From Ectobius pallidus (Eukaryota > Arthropoda > Insecta > Blattodea > Ectobiidae): a stretch of DNA of 64,000 nucleotides. Location: NCBI GenBank assembly GCA_964059195.1, contig CAXKWD010000002.1, positions 166,228,559-166,292,558 on the forward strand, read 5' to 3'. A program made the position numbers and the translations under genes. This document shows positions 36,691 to 50,877 of this stretch, piece by piece (position 1 is the stretch's first letter; each line of letters begins with the position of its first letter). The notes beneath the pieces were generated by a model. It had not been told where the DNA came from. It made no database searches and saw nothing but the letters and a program-made list of their open reading frames with translations.

Positions 36691-39600
36691 TTTACGAGAT
36701 AACAGCTGTCGAACCGTTGAAAACGACTCACACGAAAAAAGTCATATCGGCAAAAAAACATCTTTTATAATTCCGCATACTCACAGCATAAAAGAGACTT
36801 TCGGAAATAAAAATAAAATCGACGCTAACGGAAGTTGGCAGGGCTGAGAATCCCGGGAATGCATGCAGCTTCTATTAAAGCGCAGGATTGTATAAGATTG
36901 GAAAAAGAACAGTTTCAACTGCTTTTGCATATAAACTTATGTTTCCTCGGAAACACTAGACATTTTTGAGATTATATTGTTAATGTAAAAACAATATTTT
37001 TTATTCTTGGAGATGAAAGTCGCGCAGGATTTTAGAAAAGTCGAAATAAAACCATTTTATCAGCCTAGTACATAAAAACTCCCAAGAGACGAACGTCATA
37101 ACATTTCATTGCGAATAAAAGCGTGTACATCAACAATAAAAATGTACCATAGTTTACGAGATAACGGCAGTCGAACCGTTGAAAACGACTCACACGAAAA
37201 AAGTCATATCGGCAAAAAAACATCTTTTATAATTCCGCATACTCACAGCATAAAAGAAACTTTCGGAAATAAAAATAAAATCGACGCTAACGGAAGTTGG
37301 CAGGGCTGAGAATCCCGGGAATGCATGCAGCTTCTATTAAAGCGCAGGATTGTATAAGATTGGAAAAAGAACAGTTTCAACTGCTTTTGCATATAAACTT
37401 ATGTTTCCTCGGAAACACAAGACATTTTTGAGATTATATTGTTAATGTAAAAACAATATTTTTTATTCTTGGAGATGAAAGTCGCGCAGGATTTTAGAAA
37501 TGTCGAAATAAAACCATTTTATCAGCCTAGTACATAAAAACTCCCAAGAGACGAACGTCATAACATTTCATTGCGAATAAAACCGTGTACATCAACAATA
37601 AAAATGTACCATAGTTTACGAGATAACGGCTGTCGAACCGTTGAAAACGACTCACACGAAAAAAGTCATATCGGCAAAAAAACATCTTTTATAATTCCGC
37701 ACACTCACAGCATAAAAGAAACTTTCGGAAATAAAAATAAAATCGACGCTTACGGAAGTTGGTAGGGCTGAGAATCCCGGGAAGGCATGCAGCTTCTATT
37801 AAAGAGTAGGATTGTATAGGAGTGGAAAAAGAACAGTTTCAACTGCTTTTGCATATAAACTTATGTTTCCTCGGAAACGCAAGAAATTTTTGAGATTATA
37901 TTGTTAATGTAAAAACAGTATCTTTTATTCTTACAGGTGAAAATCGCGCAGGATTTTAGAAAACTCGAAATAAATACGTTTTATCAGCATACTACATAAA
38001 TCCTCCCAAATGACAAAACGCATAACTTTTCATTGCGATAAAAATGTGCCATAGTTTACGAGATAACGGCTGTCGAACCGTTGAAAACGCCTCGCACGAA
38101 AAAAGTCATATCGGCAAAAATAACATCTTTTACAATTCTGCACACTCACAGCATAAAGGAAACTTTCGGAAATAAAAATAAAATTGACGCTTACGAAAGT
38201 TGGCATGGCTGAGAATCCCGGGAAGGCATGCAGCTTCTATAAAAGCGGAGGATTGTATAAGAGTGGAAAGAGAACAGTTTCAACTGCTTTTGCATATAAA
38301 CTTATGTTTCCTCGGAAACACAATACATTTTTGAGATTATATTGTTAATGTAAAAACAATATTTTTTATTCTTGGAGATGAAAATCGCGCAGGATTTTAG
38401 AAAAGTCGAAATAAAACCATTTTATCAGCCTAGTACATAAAAACTCCCAAGAGACGAACGTCATAACATTTCATTGCGAATGAAAGCGTGTACATCAACA
38501 ATAAAAATGTACCATAGTTTACGAGATAACGGCTGTCGAACCGTTGAAAACGACTCATACGAAAAAAGTCATATCGGCAAAAATAACATCTTTTTCAAAT
38601 CCGCATACTCACAGCATAAAGAAACTTACGGAAATAAAAATAAAATCGACGCTAACGGAAGTTGGCAGGGCTGAGAATCCCGGGAAGGCATGCAGCTTCT
38701 ATTAAAGCGCAGGGTTGTATAAGAGTGGAAAAAGAACAGTTTCAACTACTTATGCATATAAACTTATGTTTCCTCGGAAACACAAGACATTTTTGAGATT
38801 ATATTGTTAATGTAAAAACAATATTTTTTATTCTTGGAGATGAAAGTCGCGCAGGATTTTAGAAAAGTCGAAATAAAACCATTTTATCAGCCTAGTACAT
38901 AAAAACTCCCAAGAGACGAACGTCATAACATTTCATTGCGAATAAAAGCGTGTACATCAACAATAAAAATGTACCATAGTTTACGAGATAACGGCTGTCG
39001 AACCGTTGAAAACGCCTCACACGAAAAAAGTAATATCGGCAAAAATAACATCTTTCACAATTCCGCACACTCACAGCATAAAAGAAACTTTCGGAAATAA
39101 AAATAAAATCGACGCTTACGGAAGTTTGTAGGGCTGAGAATCCCGGGAAGGTGCAGATTCCATTAAAAAGCAGGATTGTATAAGATTGGAAAAAGAACAG
39201 TTTCAACTGCTTTTGCATATAAACTTATGTTTCCTCGGAAACGCAATAAATTTTTGAGATTATATTGTTAATGTAAAAACAGTATCTTTTATTCTTGGAG
39301 ATGAAAATCGCGCAGGATTTTTGAAAACTCGAAATAAAAACGTTTTATCAGCGTACTACATAAATCCTCCCAAATGACAAAAGGCATAACTTTTCTTTGC
39401 GAATATAACCATGTACATCAACAATAAAAATGTACCATAGTTTACGAGATAAAGGCTTTCGAACCGTTGAAAACGCCTCGCACGAAAAAAGTCATATCGG
39501 CAAAAATAACATCTTTTTCAATTCCGCACACTCACGGCATAAAAGAAACTTTCGGAAATAAAAATAAAATCGACGCTTACGAAAGTTGGCATGGCTGAGA

Positions 39601-39843
39601 ATCCCGGGAAGGCATGCAGCTTCTATAAAAGCGCAGGATTTTATAACAGTGTAAAAAAACAGTTTCAACTTCCTTTGGCATATAAACTTGTTTCCTCGGA
39701 AACACAAGACATTTTTGAGATTATATTGTTAATGTAAACACAATTTTTTTTATTCTTGGAGATGAAAATCGCGCAGGATTTTACAAAAGTCGAAATAAAA
39801 CCATTTTATCAGCCTAGTACATAAAAACTCCCAAGAGACGAAC
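36613..39843 (+). repeat. HOR block R1, copy 3 (partial)
   Basis: Matches about 250-3480 at offset 36363, including the AACAGCTGTCG marker and the 441-bp monomer 37768-38208. Differences include GGCAGTCG near 37167, AAGAGACTTT near 36792, TTACAGGTG near 37932, and CGCAATAAA in place of CGCAAGAAA near 39241. Edges are approximate. On the right the homology ends where the monomer becomes the e form (GCGTATAAAACC). Confidence 0.82.
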
Positions 39844-40215
39844 GTCATAACATTTCATTGCGTATAAAACCGTGTACATCAACAATAAAAATGTACCATA
39901 GTTTACAAGATAACGGCTGTCGAACCGTTGAAAACGCCTCGCACGAAAAAAGTTACATCGGCAAAAATAACATCTTTTACATTTTCGCACACTCACAGCA
40001 TAAAAAAACTTTCGGAAATAAAAATAAAATCGACGCTTACGAAAGTTGGCAGGGCTGAGAATCCCGGGAAGGGATGCAGCTTCTATAAAAGCGGAGGATT
40101 GTATAAAAGTAGAAAAAAAAGTTTCAACTGCCTTTGGCATATAAACTTATGTTTCCTCGGAAACACAAGACATTTTTGAGATTATATTGTTAATGTAAAA
40201 CAATATTTTTTATTG
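38209..40215 (+). repeat. Seven-monomer HOR, copy 1 (offset 3233)
   Basis: Recurs at 41442-43448. Phase marks at 38671, 39134, 39595, 40055 and 40516 map to 41904, 42367, 42828, 43288 and 43749, all at offset 3233. Right of about 40215 the copies diverge (GAAAGTCGCG versus GAAAATCGCG and later changes). Confidence 0.82.
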
Positions 40216-41441
40216 TTGGAGATGAAAGTCGCGCAGGATTTTAGAAATGTCGAAATAAAACCATTTTATCAGCCTAGTACATAAAAACTCCCAAGAGACG
40301 AACGTCATAACATTTCATTGCGTATAAAACCGTGTACATCAACAATAAAAATGTACCATAGTTTACGAGATAACGGCTGTCGAACCGTTGAAAACGACTC
40401 ACACGAAAAAAGTCATATCGGCAAAAATAACATCTTTTATAATTCCGCATACTCACAGCATAAAAGAAACTTTCGGAAATAAAAATAAAATCGACGCTAA
40501 CGGAAGTTGGCAGGGCTGAGAATCCCGGGAATGCATGCAGCTTCTATTAAAGCGCAGGATTGTATAAGATTGGAAAAAGAACAGTTTCAACTGCTTTTGC
40601 ATATAAACTTATGTTTCCTCGGAAACACAAGACATTTTTGAGATTATATTGTTAATGTAAAAACAATATTTTTTATTCTTGGAGATGAAAGTCGCGCAGG
40701 ATTTTAGAAATGTCGAAATAAAACCATTTTATCAGCCTAGTACATAAAAACTCCCAAGAGACGAACGTCATAACATTTCATTGCGAATAAAACCGTGTAC
40801 ATCAACAATAAAAATGTACCATAGTTTACGAGATAACGGCTGTCGAACCGTTGAAAACGCCTCGCACGAAAAAAGTCATATCGGCAAAAATAACATCTTT
40901 TACAATTCTGCACACTCACAGCATAAAAGAAACTTTCGGAAATAAAAATAAAATCGACGCTTACGGAAGTTGGTAGGGCTGAGAATCCCGGGAAGGCATG
41001 CAGCTTCTATTAAAGAGCAGGATTGTATAAGAGTGGAAAAAGAACAGTTTCAACTGCTTTTGCATATAAACTTATGTTTCCTCGGAAACGCAAGAAATTT
41101 TTGAGATTATATTGTTAATGTAAAAACAGTATCTTTTATTCTTGGAGGTGAAAATCGCGCAGGATTTTAGAAAACTCGAAATAAAAACGTTTTATCAGCA
41201 TACTACAAAAATCCTCCCAAATGACAAAACGCATAACTTTTCATTGCGAATATAACCATGTACATCAACAATAAAAATGTACCATAGTTTACGAGATAAA
41301 GGCTTTCGAACCGTTGAAAACGCCTCGCACGAAAAAAGTCATATCGGCAAAAATAACATCTTTTTCAATTCCGCACACTCACGGCATAAAGGAAACTTTC
41401 GGAAATAAAAATAAAATCGACGCTTACGAAAGTTGGCATGG

Positions 41442-43448
41442 CTGAGAATCCCGGGAAGGCATGCAGCTTCTAGAAAAGCGGAGGATTGTATAAGAGTGGA
41501 AAGAGAACAGTTTCAACTGCTTTTGCATATAAACTTATGTTTCCTCGGAAACACAATACATTTTTGAGATTATATTGTTAATATAAAAACAATATTTTTT
41601 ATTCTTGGAGATGAAAATCGCGCAGGATTTTAGAAAAGTCGAAATAAAACCATTTTATCAGCCTAGTACATAAAAACTCCCAAGAGACGAACGTCATAAC
41701 ATTTCATTGCGAATAAAAGCGTGTACATCAACAATAAAAATGTACCATAGTTTACGAGATAACGGCTGTCGAACCGTTGAAAACGACTCATACGAAAAAA
41801 GTCATATCGGCAAAAATAACATCTTTTTCAAATCCGCATACTCACAGCATAAAGAAACTTACGGAAATAAAAATAAAATCGACGCTAACGGAAGTTGGCA
41901 GGGCTGAGAATCCCGGGAAGGCATGCAGCTTCTATTAAAGCGCAGGGTTGTATAAGAGTGGAAAAAGAACAGTTTCAACTACTTATGCATATAAACTTAT
42001 GTTTCCTCGGAAACACAAGACATTTTTGAGATTATATTGTTAATGTAAAAACAATATTTTTTATTCTTGGAGATGAAAGTCGCGCAGGATTTTAGAAAAG
42101 TCGAAATAAAACCATTTTATCAGCCTAGTACATAAAAACTCCCAAGAGACGAACGTCATAACATTTCATTGCGAATAAAAGCGTGTACATCAACAATAAA
42201 AATGTACCATAGTTTACGAGATAACGGCTGTCGAACCGTTGAAAACGCCTCACACGAAAAAAGTAATATCGGCAAAAATAACATCTTTCACAATTCCGCA
42301 CACTCACAGCATAAAAGAAACTTTCGGAAATAAAAATAAAATCGACGCTTACGGAAGTTTGTAGGGCTGAGAATCCCGGGAAGGTGCAGATTCCATTAAA
42401 AAGCAGGATTGTATAAGATTGGAAAAAGAACAGTTTCAACTGCTTTTGCATATAAACTTATGTTTCCTCGGAAACGCAAGAAATTTTTGAGATTATATTG
42501 TTAATGTAAAAACAGTATCTTTTATTCTTGGAGATGAAAATCGCGCAGGATTTTTGAAAACTCGAAATAAAAACGTTTTATCAGCGTACTACATAAATCC
42601 TCCCAAATGACAAAAGGCATAACTTTTCTTTGCGAATATAACCATGTACATCAACAATAAAAATGTACCATAGTTTACGAGATAAAGGCTTTCGAACCGT
42701 TGAAAACGCCTCGCACGAAAAAAGTCATATCGGCAAAAATAACATCTTTTTCAATTCCGCACACTCACGGCATAAAAGAAACTTTCGGAAATAAAAATAA
42801 AATCGACGCTTACGAAAGTTGGCATGGCTGAGAATCCCGGGAAGGCATGCAGCTTCTATAAAAGCGCAGGATTTTATAACAGTGTAAAAAAACAGTTTCA
42901 ACTTCCTTTGGCATATAAACTTGTTTCCTCGGAAACACAAGACATTTTTGAGATTATATTGTTAATGTAAACACAATTTTTTTTATTCTTGGAGATGAAA
43001 ATCGCGCAGGATTTTACAAAAGACGAAATAAAACCATTTTATCAGCCTAGTACATAAAAACTCCCAAGAGACGAACGTCATAACATTTCATTGCGTATAA
43101 AACCGTGTACATCAACAATAAAAATGTACCATAGTTTACAAGATAACGGCTGTCGAACCGTTGAAAACGCCTCGCACGAAAAAAGTTACATCGGCAAAAA
43201 TAACATCTTTTACATTTTCGCACACTCACAGCATAAAAAAACTTTCGGAAATAAAAATAAAATCGACGCTTACGAAAGTTGGCAGGGCTGAGAATCCCGG
43301 GAAGGGATGCAGCTTCTATAAAAGCGGAGGATTGTATAAAAGTTGAAAAAAAAGTTTCAACTGCCTTTGGCATATAAACTTATGTTTCCTCGGAAACACA
43401 AGACATTTTTGAGATTATATTGTTAATGTAAAACAATATTTTTTATTG
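41442..43448 (+). repeat. Seven-monomer HOR, copy 2
   Basis: Second copy of 38209-40215. Private changes noticed are CTTCTAGAAAAGCGG near 41469, TTAATATAAAAAC near 41580, and AAAAGACGAAAT near 43022. Confidence 0.82.
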
Positions 43449-45327
43449 TTGGAGATGAAAATCGCGCAGGATTTTAGAAAAGTCGAAATAAAACCATTTT
43501 ATCAGCCTAATACATAAAAACTCCCAAGAGACGAACGTCATAACATTTCATTGCGAATAAAAGCGTGTACATCAACAATAAAAATGTACCATAGTTTACG
43601 AGATAACGGCTGTCGAACCGTTGAAAACGACTCACACGAAAAAAGTCATATCGGCAAAAATAACATCTTTTATAATTCCGCATACTCACAGCATAAAAGA
43701 AACTTTAGGAAATAAAAATAAAATCGACGCTAACGGAAGTTGGTAGGGCTGAGAATCCCGGGAAGGCATGCAGCTTCTATTAAAGAGCAGGATTGTATAA
43801 GAGTGGAAAAAGAACAGTTTCAACTGCTTTTGCATATAAACTTATGTTTCCTCGGAAACGCAAGAAATTTTTGAGATTATATTGTTAATGTAAAAACAGT
43901 ATCTTTTATTCTTGGAGGTGAAAATCGCGCAGGATTTTAGAAAACTCGAAATAAAAACGTTTTATCAGCATACTACAAAAATCCTCCCAAATGACAAAAC
44001 GCATAACTTTTCATTGCGAATATAACCATGTACATCAACAATAAAAATGTACCATAGTTTACGAGATAAAGGCTTTCGAACCGTTGAAAACGCCTCGCAC
44101 GAAAAAAGTCATATCGGCAAAAATAACATCTTTTTCAATTCCGCACACTCACGGCATAAAGGAAACTTTCGGAAATAAAAATAAAATCGACGCTTACGAA
44201 AGTTGGCATGGCTGAGAATCCCGGGAAGGCATGCAGCTTCTATAAAAGCGGAGGATTGTATAAGAGTGGAAAGAGAACAGTTTCAACTGCTTTTGCATAT
44301 AAACTTATGTTTCCTCGGAAACACAAGACATTTTTGAGATTATATTGTTAATGTAAAAACAATATTTTTTATTCTTGGAGATGAAAATCGCGCAGGATTT
44401 TACAAAAGTCGAAATAAAACCATTTTATCAGCCTAGTACATAAAAACTCCCAAGAGACGAACGTCATAACATTTCATTGCGTATAAAACCGTGTACATCA
44501 ACAATAAAAATGTACCATAGTTTACAAGATAACGGCTGTCGAACCGTTGAAAACGCCTCGCACGAAAAAAGTTACATCGGCAAAAATAACATCTTTTACA
44601 TTTTCGCACACTCACAGCATAAAAAAACTTTCGGAAATAAAAATAAAATCGACGCTAACGGAAGTTGGCAGGGCTGAGAATCCCGGGAATGCATGCAGCT
44701 TCTATTAAAGCGCAGGATTGTATAAGATTGGAAAAAGAACAGTTTCAACTGCTTTTGCATATAAACTTATGTTTCCTCGGAAACACAAGACATTTTTGAG
44801 ATTATATTGTTAATGTAAAAACAATATTTTTTATTCTTGGAGATGAAAGTCGCGCAGGATTTTAGAAATGTCGAAATAAAACCATTTTATCAGCCTAGTA
44901 CATAAAAACTCCCAAGAGACGAACGTCATAACATTTCATTGCGAATAAAACCGTGTACATCAACAATAAAAATGTACCATAGTTTACGAGATAACGGCTG
45001 TCGAACCGTTGAAAACGCCTCGCACAAAAAAGTCATATCGGCAAAAATAACATCTTTTACAATTCTGCACACTCACAGCATAAAAGAAACTTTCGGAAAT
45101 AAAAATAAAATCGACGCTTACGGAAGTTGGTAGGGCTGAGAATCCCGGGAAGGCATGCAGCTTATGTTAAAGAGCAGGATTGTATAAGAGTGGAAAAAGA
45201 ACAGTTTCAACTGCTTTTGCATATAAACTTATGTTTCCTCGGAAACGCAAGAAATTTTTGAGATTATATTGTTAATGTAAAAACAGTATCTTTTATTCTT
45301 GGAGGTGAAAATCGCGCAGGATTTTAG

Positions 45328-45527
45328 NNNNNNNNNNNNNNNNNNNNNNNNNNNNNNNNNNNNNNNNNNNNNNNNNNNNNNNNNNNNNNNNNNNNNNNNN
45401 NNNNNNNNNNNNNNNNNNNNNNNNNNNNNNNNNNNNNNNNNNNNNNNNNNNNNNNNNNNNNNNNNNNNNNNNNNNNNNNNNNNNNNNNNNNNNNNNNNNN
45501 NNNNNNNNNNNNNNNNNNNNNNNNNNN
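45328..45527. other. Assembly gap, 200 N
   Basis: Exactly 200 undetermined bases. The left flank ends GATTTTAG and the right flank starts AAAACTCGAAAT, which is how the uninterrupted B-type monomer reads. The monomer spans 45136-45798, 663 bp with the Ns and 463 bp without, the same length as its counterpart at 52264-52726. The gap length is therefore a placeholder and the true missing sequence may be zero or a whole number of monomers. Reading frames crossing it are meaningless. Confidence 0.97.
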
Positions 45528-48105
45528 AAAACTCGAAATAAAAACGTTTTATCAGCATACTACAAAAATCCTCCCAAATGACAAAACGCATAACTTTTCA
45601 TTGCGAATATAACCATGTACATCAACAATAAAAATGTACCATAGTTTACGAGATAACGGCTGTCGAACCGTTGAAAACGCCTCGCACGAAAAAAGTCATA
45701 TCGGCAAAAATAACATCTTTTACAATTCCGCACACTCACAGCATAAAAGAAACTTTCGGAAATAAAAATAAAATCGACGCTAACGAAAGTTGGCAGGGCT
45801 GAGAATCCCGGGAAGGCATGCAGCTTCTATTAAAGGGCAGGATTGTATAAGAGTGGAAAAAGAACAGTTTCAACTGCTTTTGCATATAAACTTATGTTTC
45901 CTCGGAAACACAAGACATTTTTGAGATTATATTGTTAATGTAAAAACAATATTTTTTATTCTTGGACATGAAAATTGCGCATGATTTTAGAAAAGTCGAT
46001 ATAAAACCATTATATCAGCCTAGTACATAAAAACTCCCAAGAGACGAACGTCATAACATTTCATTGCGAATAAAAGCGTGTACATCAACAATAAAAATGT
46101 ACCATAGTTTACGAGATAACGGCTGTCGAACCGTTAAAAACGACTCATACGAAAAAAGTCATATCGGCAAAAATAACATCTTTTTCAAATCCGCATACTC
46201 ACAGCATAAAGAAACTTACGGAAATAAAAATAAAATCGACGCTAACGGAAGTTGGCAGGGCTGAGAATCCCGGGAAGGCATGCAGCTTCTATTAAAGCGC
46301 AGGATTGTATAAGAGTGGAAAAGGAACAGTTTCAACTACTTTTGCATATAAACTTATGTTTCCTCGGAAACACAAGACATTTTTGAGATTATATTGTTAA
46401 TGTAAACACAATTTTTTTTATTCTTGGAGATGAAAATCGCGCAGGATTTTACAAAAGTCGAAATAAAACCATTTTATCAGCCTAGTACATAAAAACTCCC
46501 AAGAGACGAACGTCATAACATTTCATTGCGTATAAAACCGTGTACATCAACAATAAAAATGTACCATAGTTTACAAGATAACGGCTGTCGAACCGTTGAA
46601 AACGCCTCGCACGAAAAAAGTTACATCGGCAAAAATAACATCTTTTACATTTTCGCACACTCACAGCATAAAAATACTTTCGGAAATAAAAATAAAATCG
46701 ACGCTTACGAAAGTTGGCAGGGCTGAGAATCCCGGGAAGGGATGCAGCTTCTATAAAAGCGGAGGATTGTATAAAAGTAGAAAAAAAAGTTTCAACTGCC
46801 TTTGGCATATAAACTTATGTTTCCTCGGAAACACAAGACATTTTTGAGATTATATTGTTAATGTAAAACAATATTTTTTATTGTTGGAGATGAAAATCGC
46901 GCGGGATTTTAGAAAAGTCGAAATAAAACCATTTTATCAGCCTAGTACATAAAAACTCCCAAGAGACGAACGTCATAACATTTTATTGCGAATAAAAGCG
47001 TGTACATCAACAATAAAAATGTACCATAGTTTACGAGATAACGGCTGTCGAACCGTTGAAAACGCCTCACACGAAAAAAGTAATATCGGCAAAAATAACA
47101 TCTTTCACAATTCCGCACACTCACAGCATAAAAGAAACTTTCGGAAATAAAAATAAAATCGACGCTTACGGAAGTTTGTAGGGCTGAGAATCCCGGGAAG
47201 GTGCAGCTTCCATTAAAAAGCAGGATTGTATAAGATTGGAAAAAGAACAGTTTCAACTGCTTTTGCATATAAACTTATGTTTCCTCGGAAACGCAAGAAA
47301 TTTTTGAGATTATATTGTTAATGTAAAAACAGTATCTTTTATTCTTGGAGATGAAAATCGCGCAGGATTTTTGAAAACTCGAAATAAAAACGTTTTATCA
47401 GCGTACTACATAAATCCTCCCAAATGACAAAAGGCATAACTTTTCTTTGCGAATATAACCATGTACATCAACAATAAAAATGTACCATAGTTTACGAGAT
47501 AAAGGCTTTCGAACCGTTGAAAACGCCTCGCACGAAAAAAGTCATATCGGCAAAAATAACATCTTTTTCAATTCCGCACACTCACGGCATAAAAGAAACT
47601 TTCGGAAATAAAAATAAAATCGACGCTTACGAAAGTTGGCATGGCTGAGAATCCCGGGAAGGCATGCAGCTTCTATAAAAGCGCAGGATTTTATAACAGT
47701 GTAAAAAAACAGTTTCAACTTCCTTTGGCATATAAACTTGTTTCCTCGGAAACACAAGACATTTTTGAGATTATATTGTTAATGTAAACACAATTTTTTT
47801 TATTCTTGGAGATGAAAATCGCGCAGGATTTTACAAAAGTCGAAATAAAACCATTTTATCAGCCTAGTACATAAAAACTCCCAAGAGACGAACGTCATAA
47901 CATTTCATTGCGTATAAAACCGTGTACATCAACAATAAAAATGTACCATAGTTTACATGAATAACGGCTGTCGAACCGTTGAAAACGCCTCGCACGAAAA
48001 AAGTTACATCGGCAAAAATAACATCTTTTACATTTTCGCACACTCACAGCATAAAAAAACTTTCGGAAATAAAAATAAAATCGACGCTTACGAAAGTTGG
48101 CAGGG

Positions 48106-50877
48106 CTGAGAATCCCGGGAAGGGATGCAGCTTCTATAAAAGCGGAGGATTGAATAAAAGTAGAAAAAAAAGTTTCAACTGCCTTTGGCATATAAACTTA
48201 TGTTTCCTCGGAAACACAAGACATTTTTGAGATTATATTGTTAATGTAAAACAATATTTTTTATTGTTGGAGATGAAAATCGCGCAGGATTTTAGAAAAG
48301 TCGAAATAAAACCATTTTATCAGCCTAGTACATAAAAACTCCCAAGAGACGAACGTCATAACATTTCATTGCGAATAAAAGCGTGTACATCAACAATAAA
48401 AATGTACCATAGTTTACGAGATAACGGCTGTCGAACCGTTGAAAACAACTCACACGAAAAAAGTCATATCGGCAAAAATAACATCTTTTATAATTCCGCA
48501 TACTCACAGCATAAAAGAAACTTTCGGAAATAAAAATAAAATCGACGCTAACGGAAGTTGGCAGGGCTGAGAATCCCGGGAATGCATGCAGCTTCTATTA
48601 AAGCGCAGGATTGTATAAGATTGGAAAAAGAACAGTTTCAACTGCTTTTGCATATAAACTTATGTTTCCTCGGAAACACAAGACATTTTTGAGATTATAT
48701 TGTTAATGTAAAAACAATATTTTTTATTCTTGGAGATGAAAATCGCGCAGGATTTTACAAAAGTCGAAATAAAACCATTTTATCAGCCTAGTACATAAAA
48801 ACTCCCAAGAGACGAACGTCATAACATTTCATTGCGTATAAAACCGTGTACATCAACAATAAAAATGTACCATAGTTTACAAGATAACGGCTGTCGAACC
48901 GTTGAAAACGCCTCGCACGAAAAAAGTTACATCGGCAAAAATAACATCTTTTACATTTTCGCACACTCACAGCATAAAAAAACTTTCGGAAATAAAAGTA
49001 AAATCGACGCTAACGGAAGTTGGCAGGGCTGAGAATCCCGGGAATGCATGCAGCTTCTATTAAAGCGCAGGATTGTATAAGATTGGAAAAAGAACAGTTT
49101 CAACTGCTTTTGCATATAAAGTTATGTTTCCTCGGAAACACAAGACATTTTTGAGATTATATTGTTAATGTAAAAACAATATTTTTTATTCTTGGAGATG
49201 AAAGTCGCGCAGGATTTTAGAAATGTCGAAATAAAACCATTTTATCAGCCTAGTACATAAAAACTCCCAAGAGACGAACGTCATAACATTTCATTGCGAA
49301 TAAAACCGTGTACATCAACAATAAAAATGTACCATAGTTTACGAGATAACGGCTGTCGAACCGTTGAAAACGCCTCTCACGAAAAAAGTCATATCGGCAA
49401 AAATAACATCTTTTACAATTCTGCACACTCACAGCATAAAAGAAACTTTCGGAAATAAAAATAAAATCGACGCTTACGGAAGTTGGTAGGGCTGAGAATC
49501 CCGGGAAGGCATGCAGCTTCTATTAAAGAGCAGGATTGTATAAGAGTGGAAAAAGAACAGTTTCAACTGCTTTTGCATATAAACTTATGTTTCCTCGGAA
49601 ACGCAAGAAATTTTTGAGATTATATTGTTAATGTAAAAACAGTATCTTTTATTCTTGGAGGTGAAAATCGCGCAGGATTTTAGAAAACTCGAAATAAAAA
49701 CGTTTTATCAGCATACTACAAAATCCTCCCAAATGACAAAACGCATAACTTTTCATTGCGAATATAACCATGTACATCAACAATAAAAATGTACCATAGT
49801 TTACGAGATAACGGCTGTCGAACCGTTGAAAACGCCTCGCACGAAAAAAGTCATATCGGCAAAAATAACATCTTTTACAATTCCGCACACTCACAGCATA
49901 AAATAAACTTTCGGAAATAAAAATAAAATCGACGCTAACGAAAGTTGGCAGGGCTGAGAATCCCGGGAAGGCATGCAGCTTCTATTAAAGGGCAGGATTG
50001 TATAAGAGTGGAAAAAGAACAGTTTCAACTGCTTTTGCATATAAACTTATGTTTCCTCGGAAACACAAGACATTTTTGAGATTATATTGTTAATGTAAAA
50101 ACAATATTTTTTATTCTTGGACATGAAAATTGCGCATGATTTTAGAAAAGTCGATATAAAACCATTATATCAGCCTACTACATAAAAACTCCCAAGAGAC
50201 GAACGTCATAACATTTCATTGCGAATAAAAGCGTGTACATCAACAATAAAAATGTACCATAGTTTACGAGATAACGGCTGTCGAACCGTTAAAAACGACT
50301 CATACGAAAAAAGTCATATCGGCAAAAATAACATCTTTTTCAAATCCGCATACTCACAGCATAAAGAAACTTACGGAAATAAAAATAAAATCGACGCTAA
50401 CGGAAGTTGGCAGGGCTGAGAATCCCGGGAAGGCATGCAGCTTCTATTAAAGCGCAGGATTGTATAAGAGTGGAAAAGGAACAGTTTCAACTACTTTTGC
50501 ATATAAACTTATGTTTCCTCGGAAACACAAGACATTTTTGAGATTATATTGTTAATGTAAACACAATTTTTTTTATTCTTGGAGATGAAAATCGCGCAGG
50601 ATTTTACAAAAGTCGAAATAAAACCATTTTATCAGCCTAGTACATAAAAACTCCCAAGAGACGAACGTCATAACATTTCATTGCGTATAAAACCGTGTAC
50701 ATCAACAATAAAAATGTACCATAGTTTACAAGATAACGGCTGTCGAACCGTTGAAAACGCCTCGCACGAAAAAAGTTACATCGGCAAAAATAACATCTTT
50801 TACATTTTCGCACACTCACAGCATAAAAAAACTTTCGGAAATAAAAATAAAATCGACGCTTACGAAAGTTGGCAGGG
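48106..50877 (+). repeat. Six-monomer HOR, copy 1 (2772 bp)
   Basis: Monomers start at 48106, 48567, 49029, 49492, 49954 and 50416, and recur at 50878, 51339, 51801, 52264, 52727 and 53189. The marker AAAACAACTCACACG (near 48447 and 51219) is confined to this pair. A related partial unit runs before it from 45136 (gap monomer) through 46723. Confidence 0.88.

Noticed and set aside
45229..45591. Open frames crossing the N gap
   Set aside because: They consist mostly of undetermined residues and exist only because Ns contain no stop codons.
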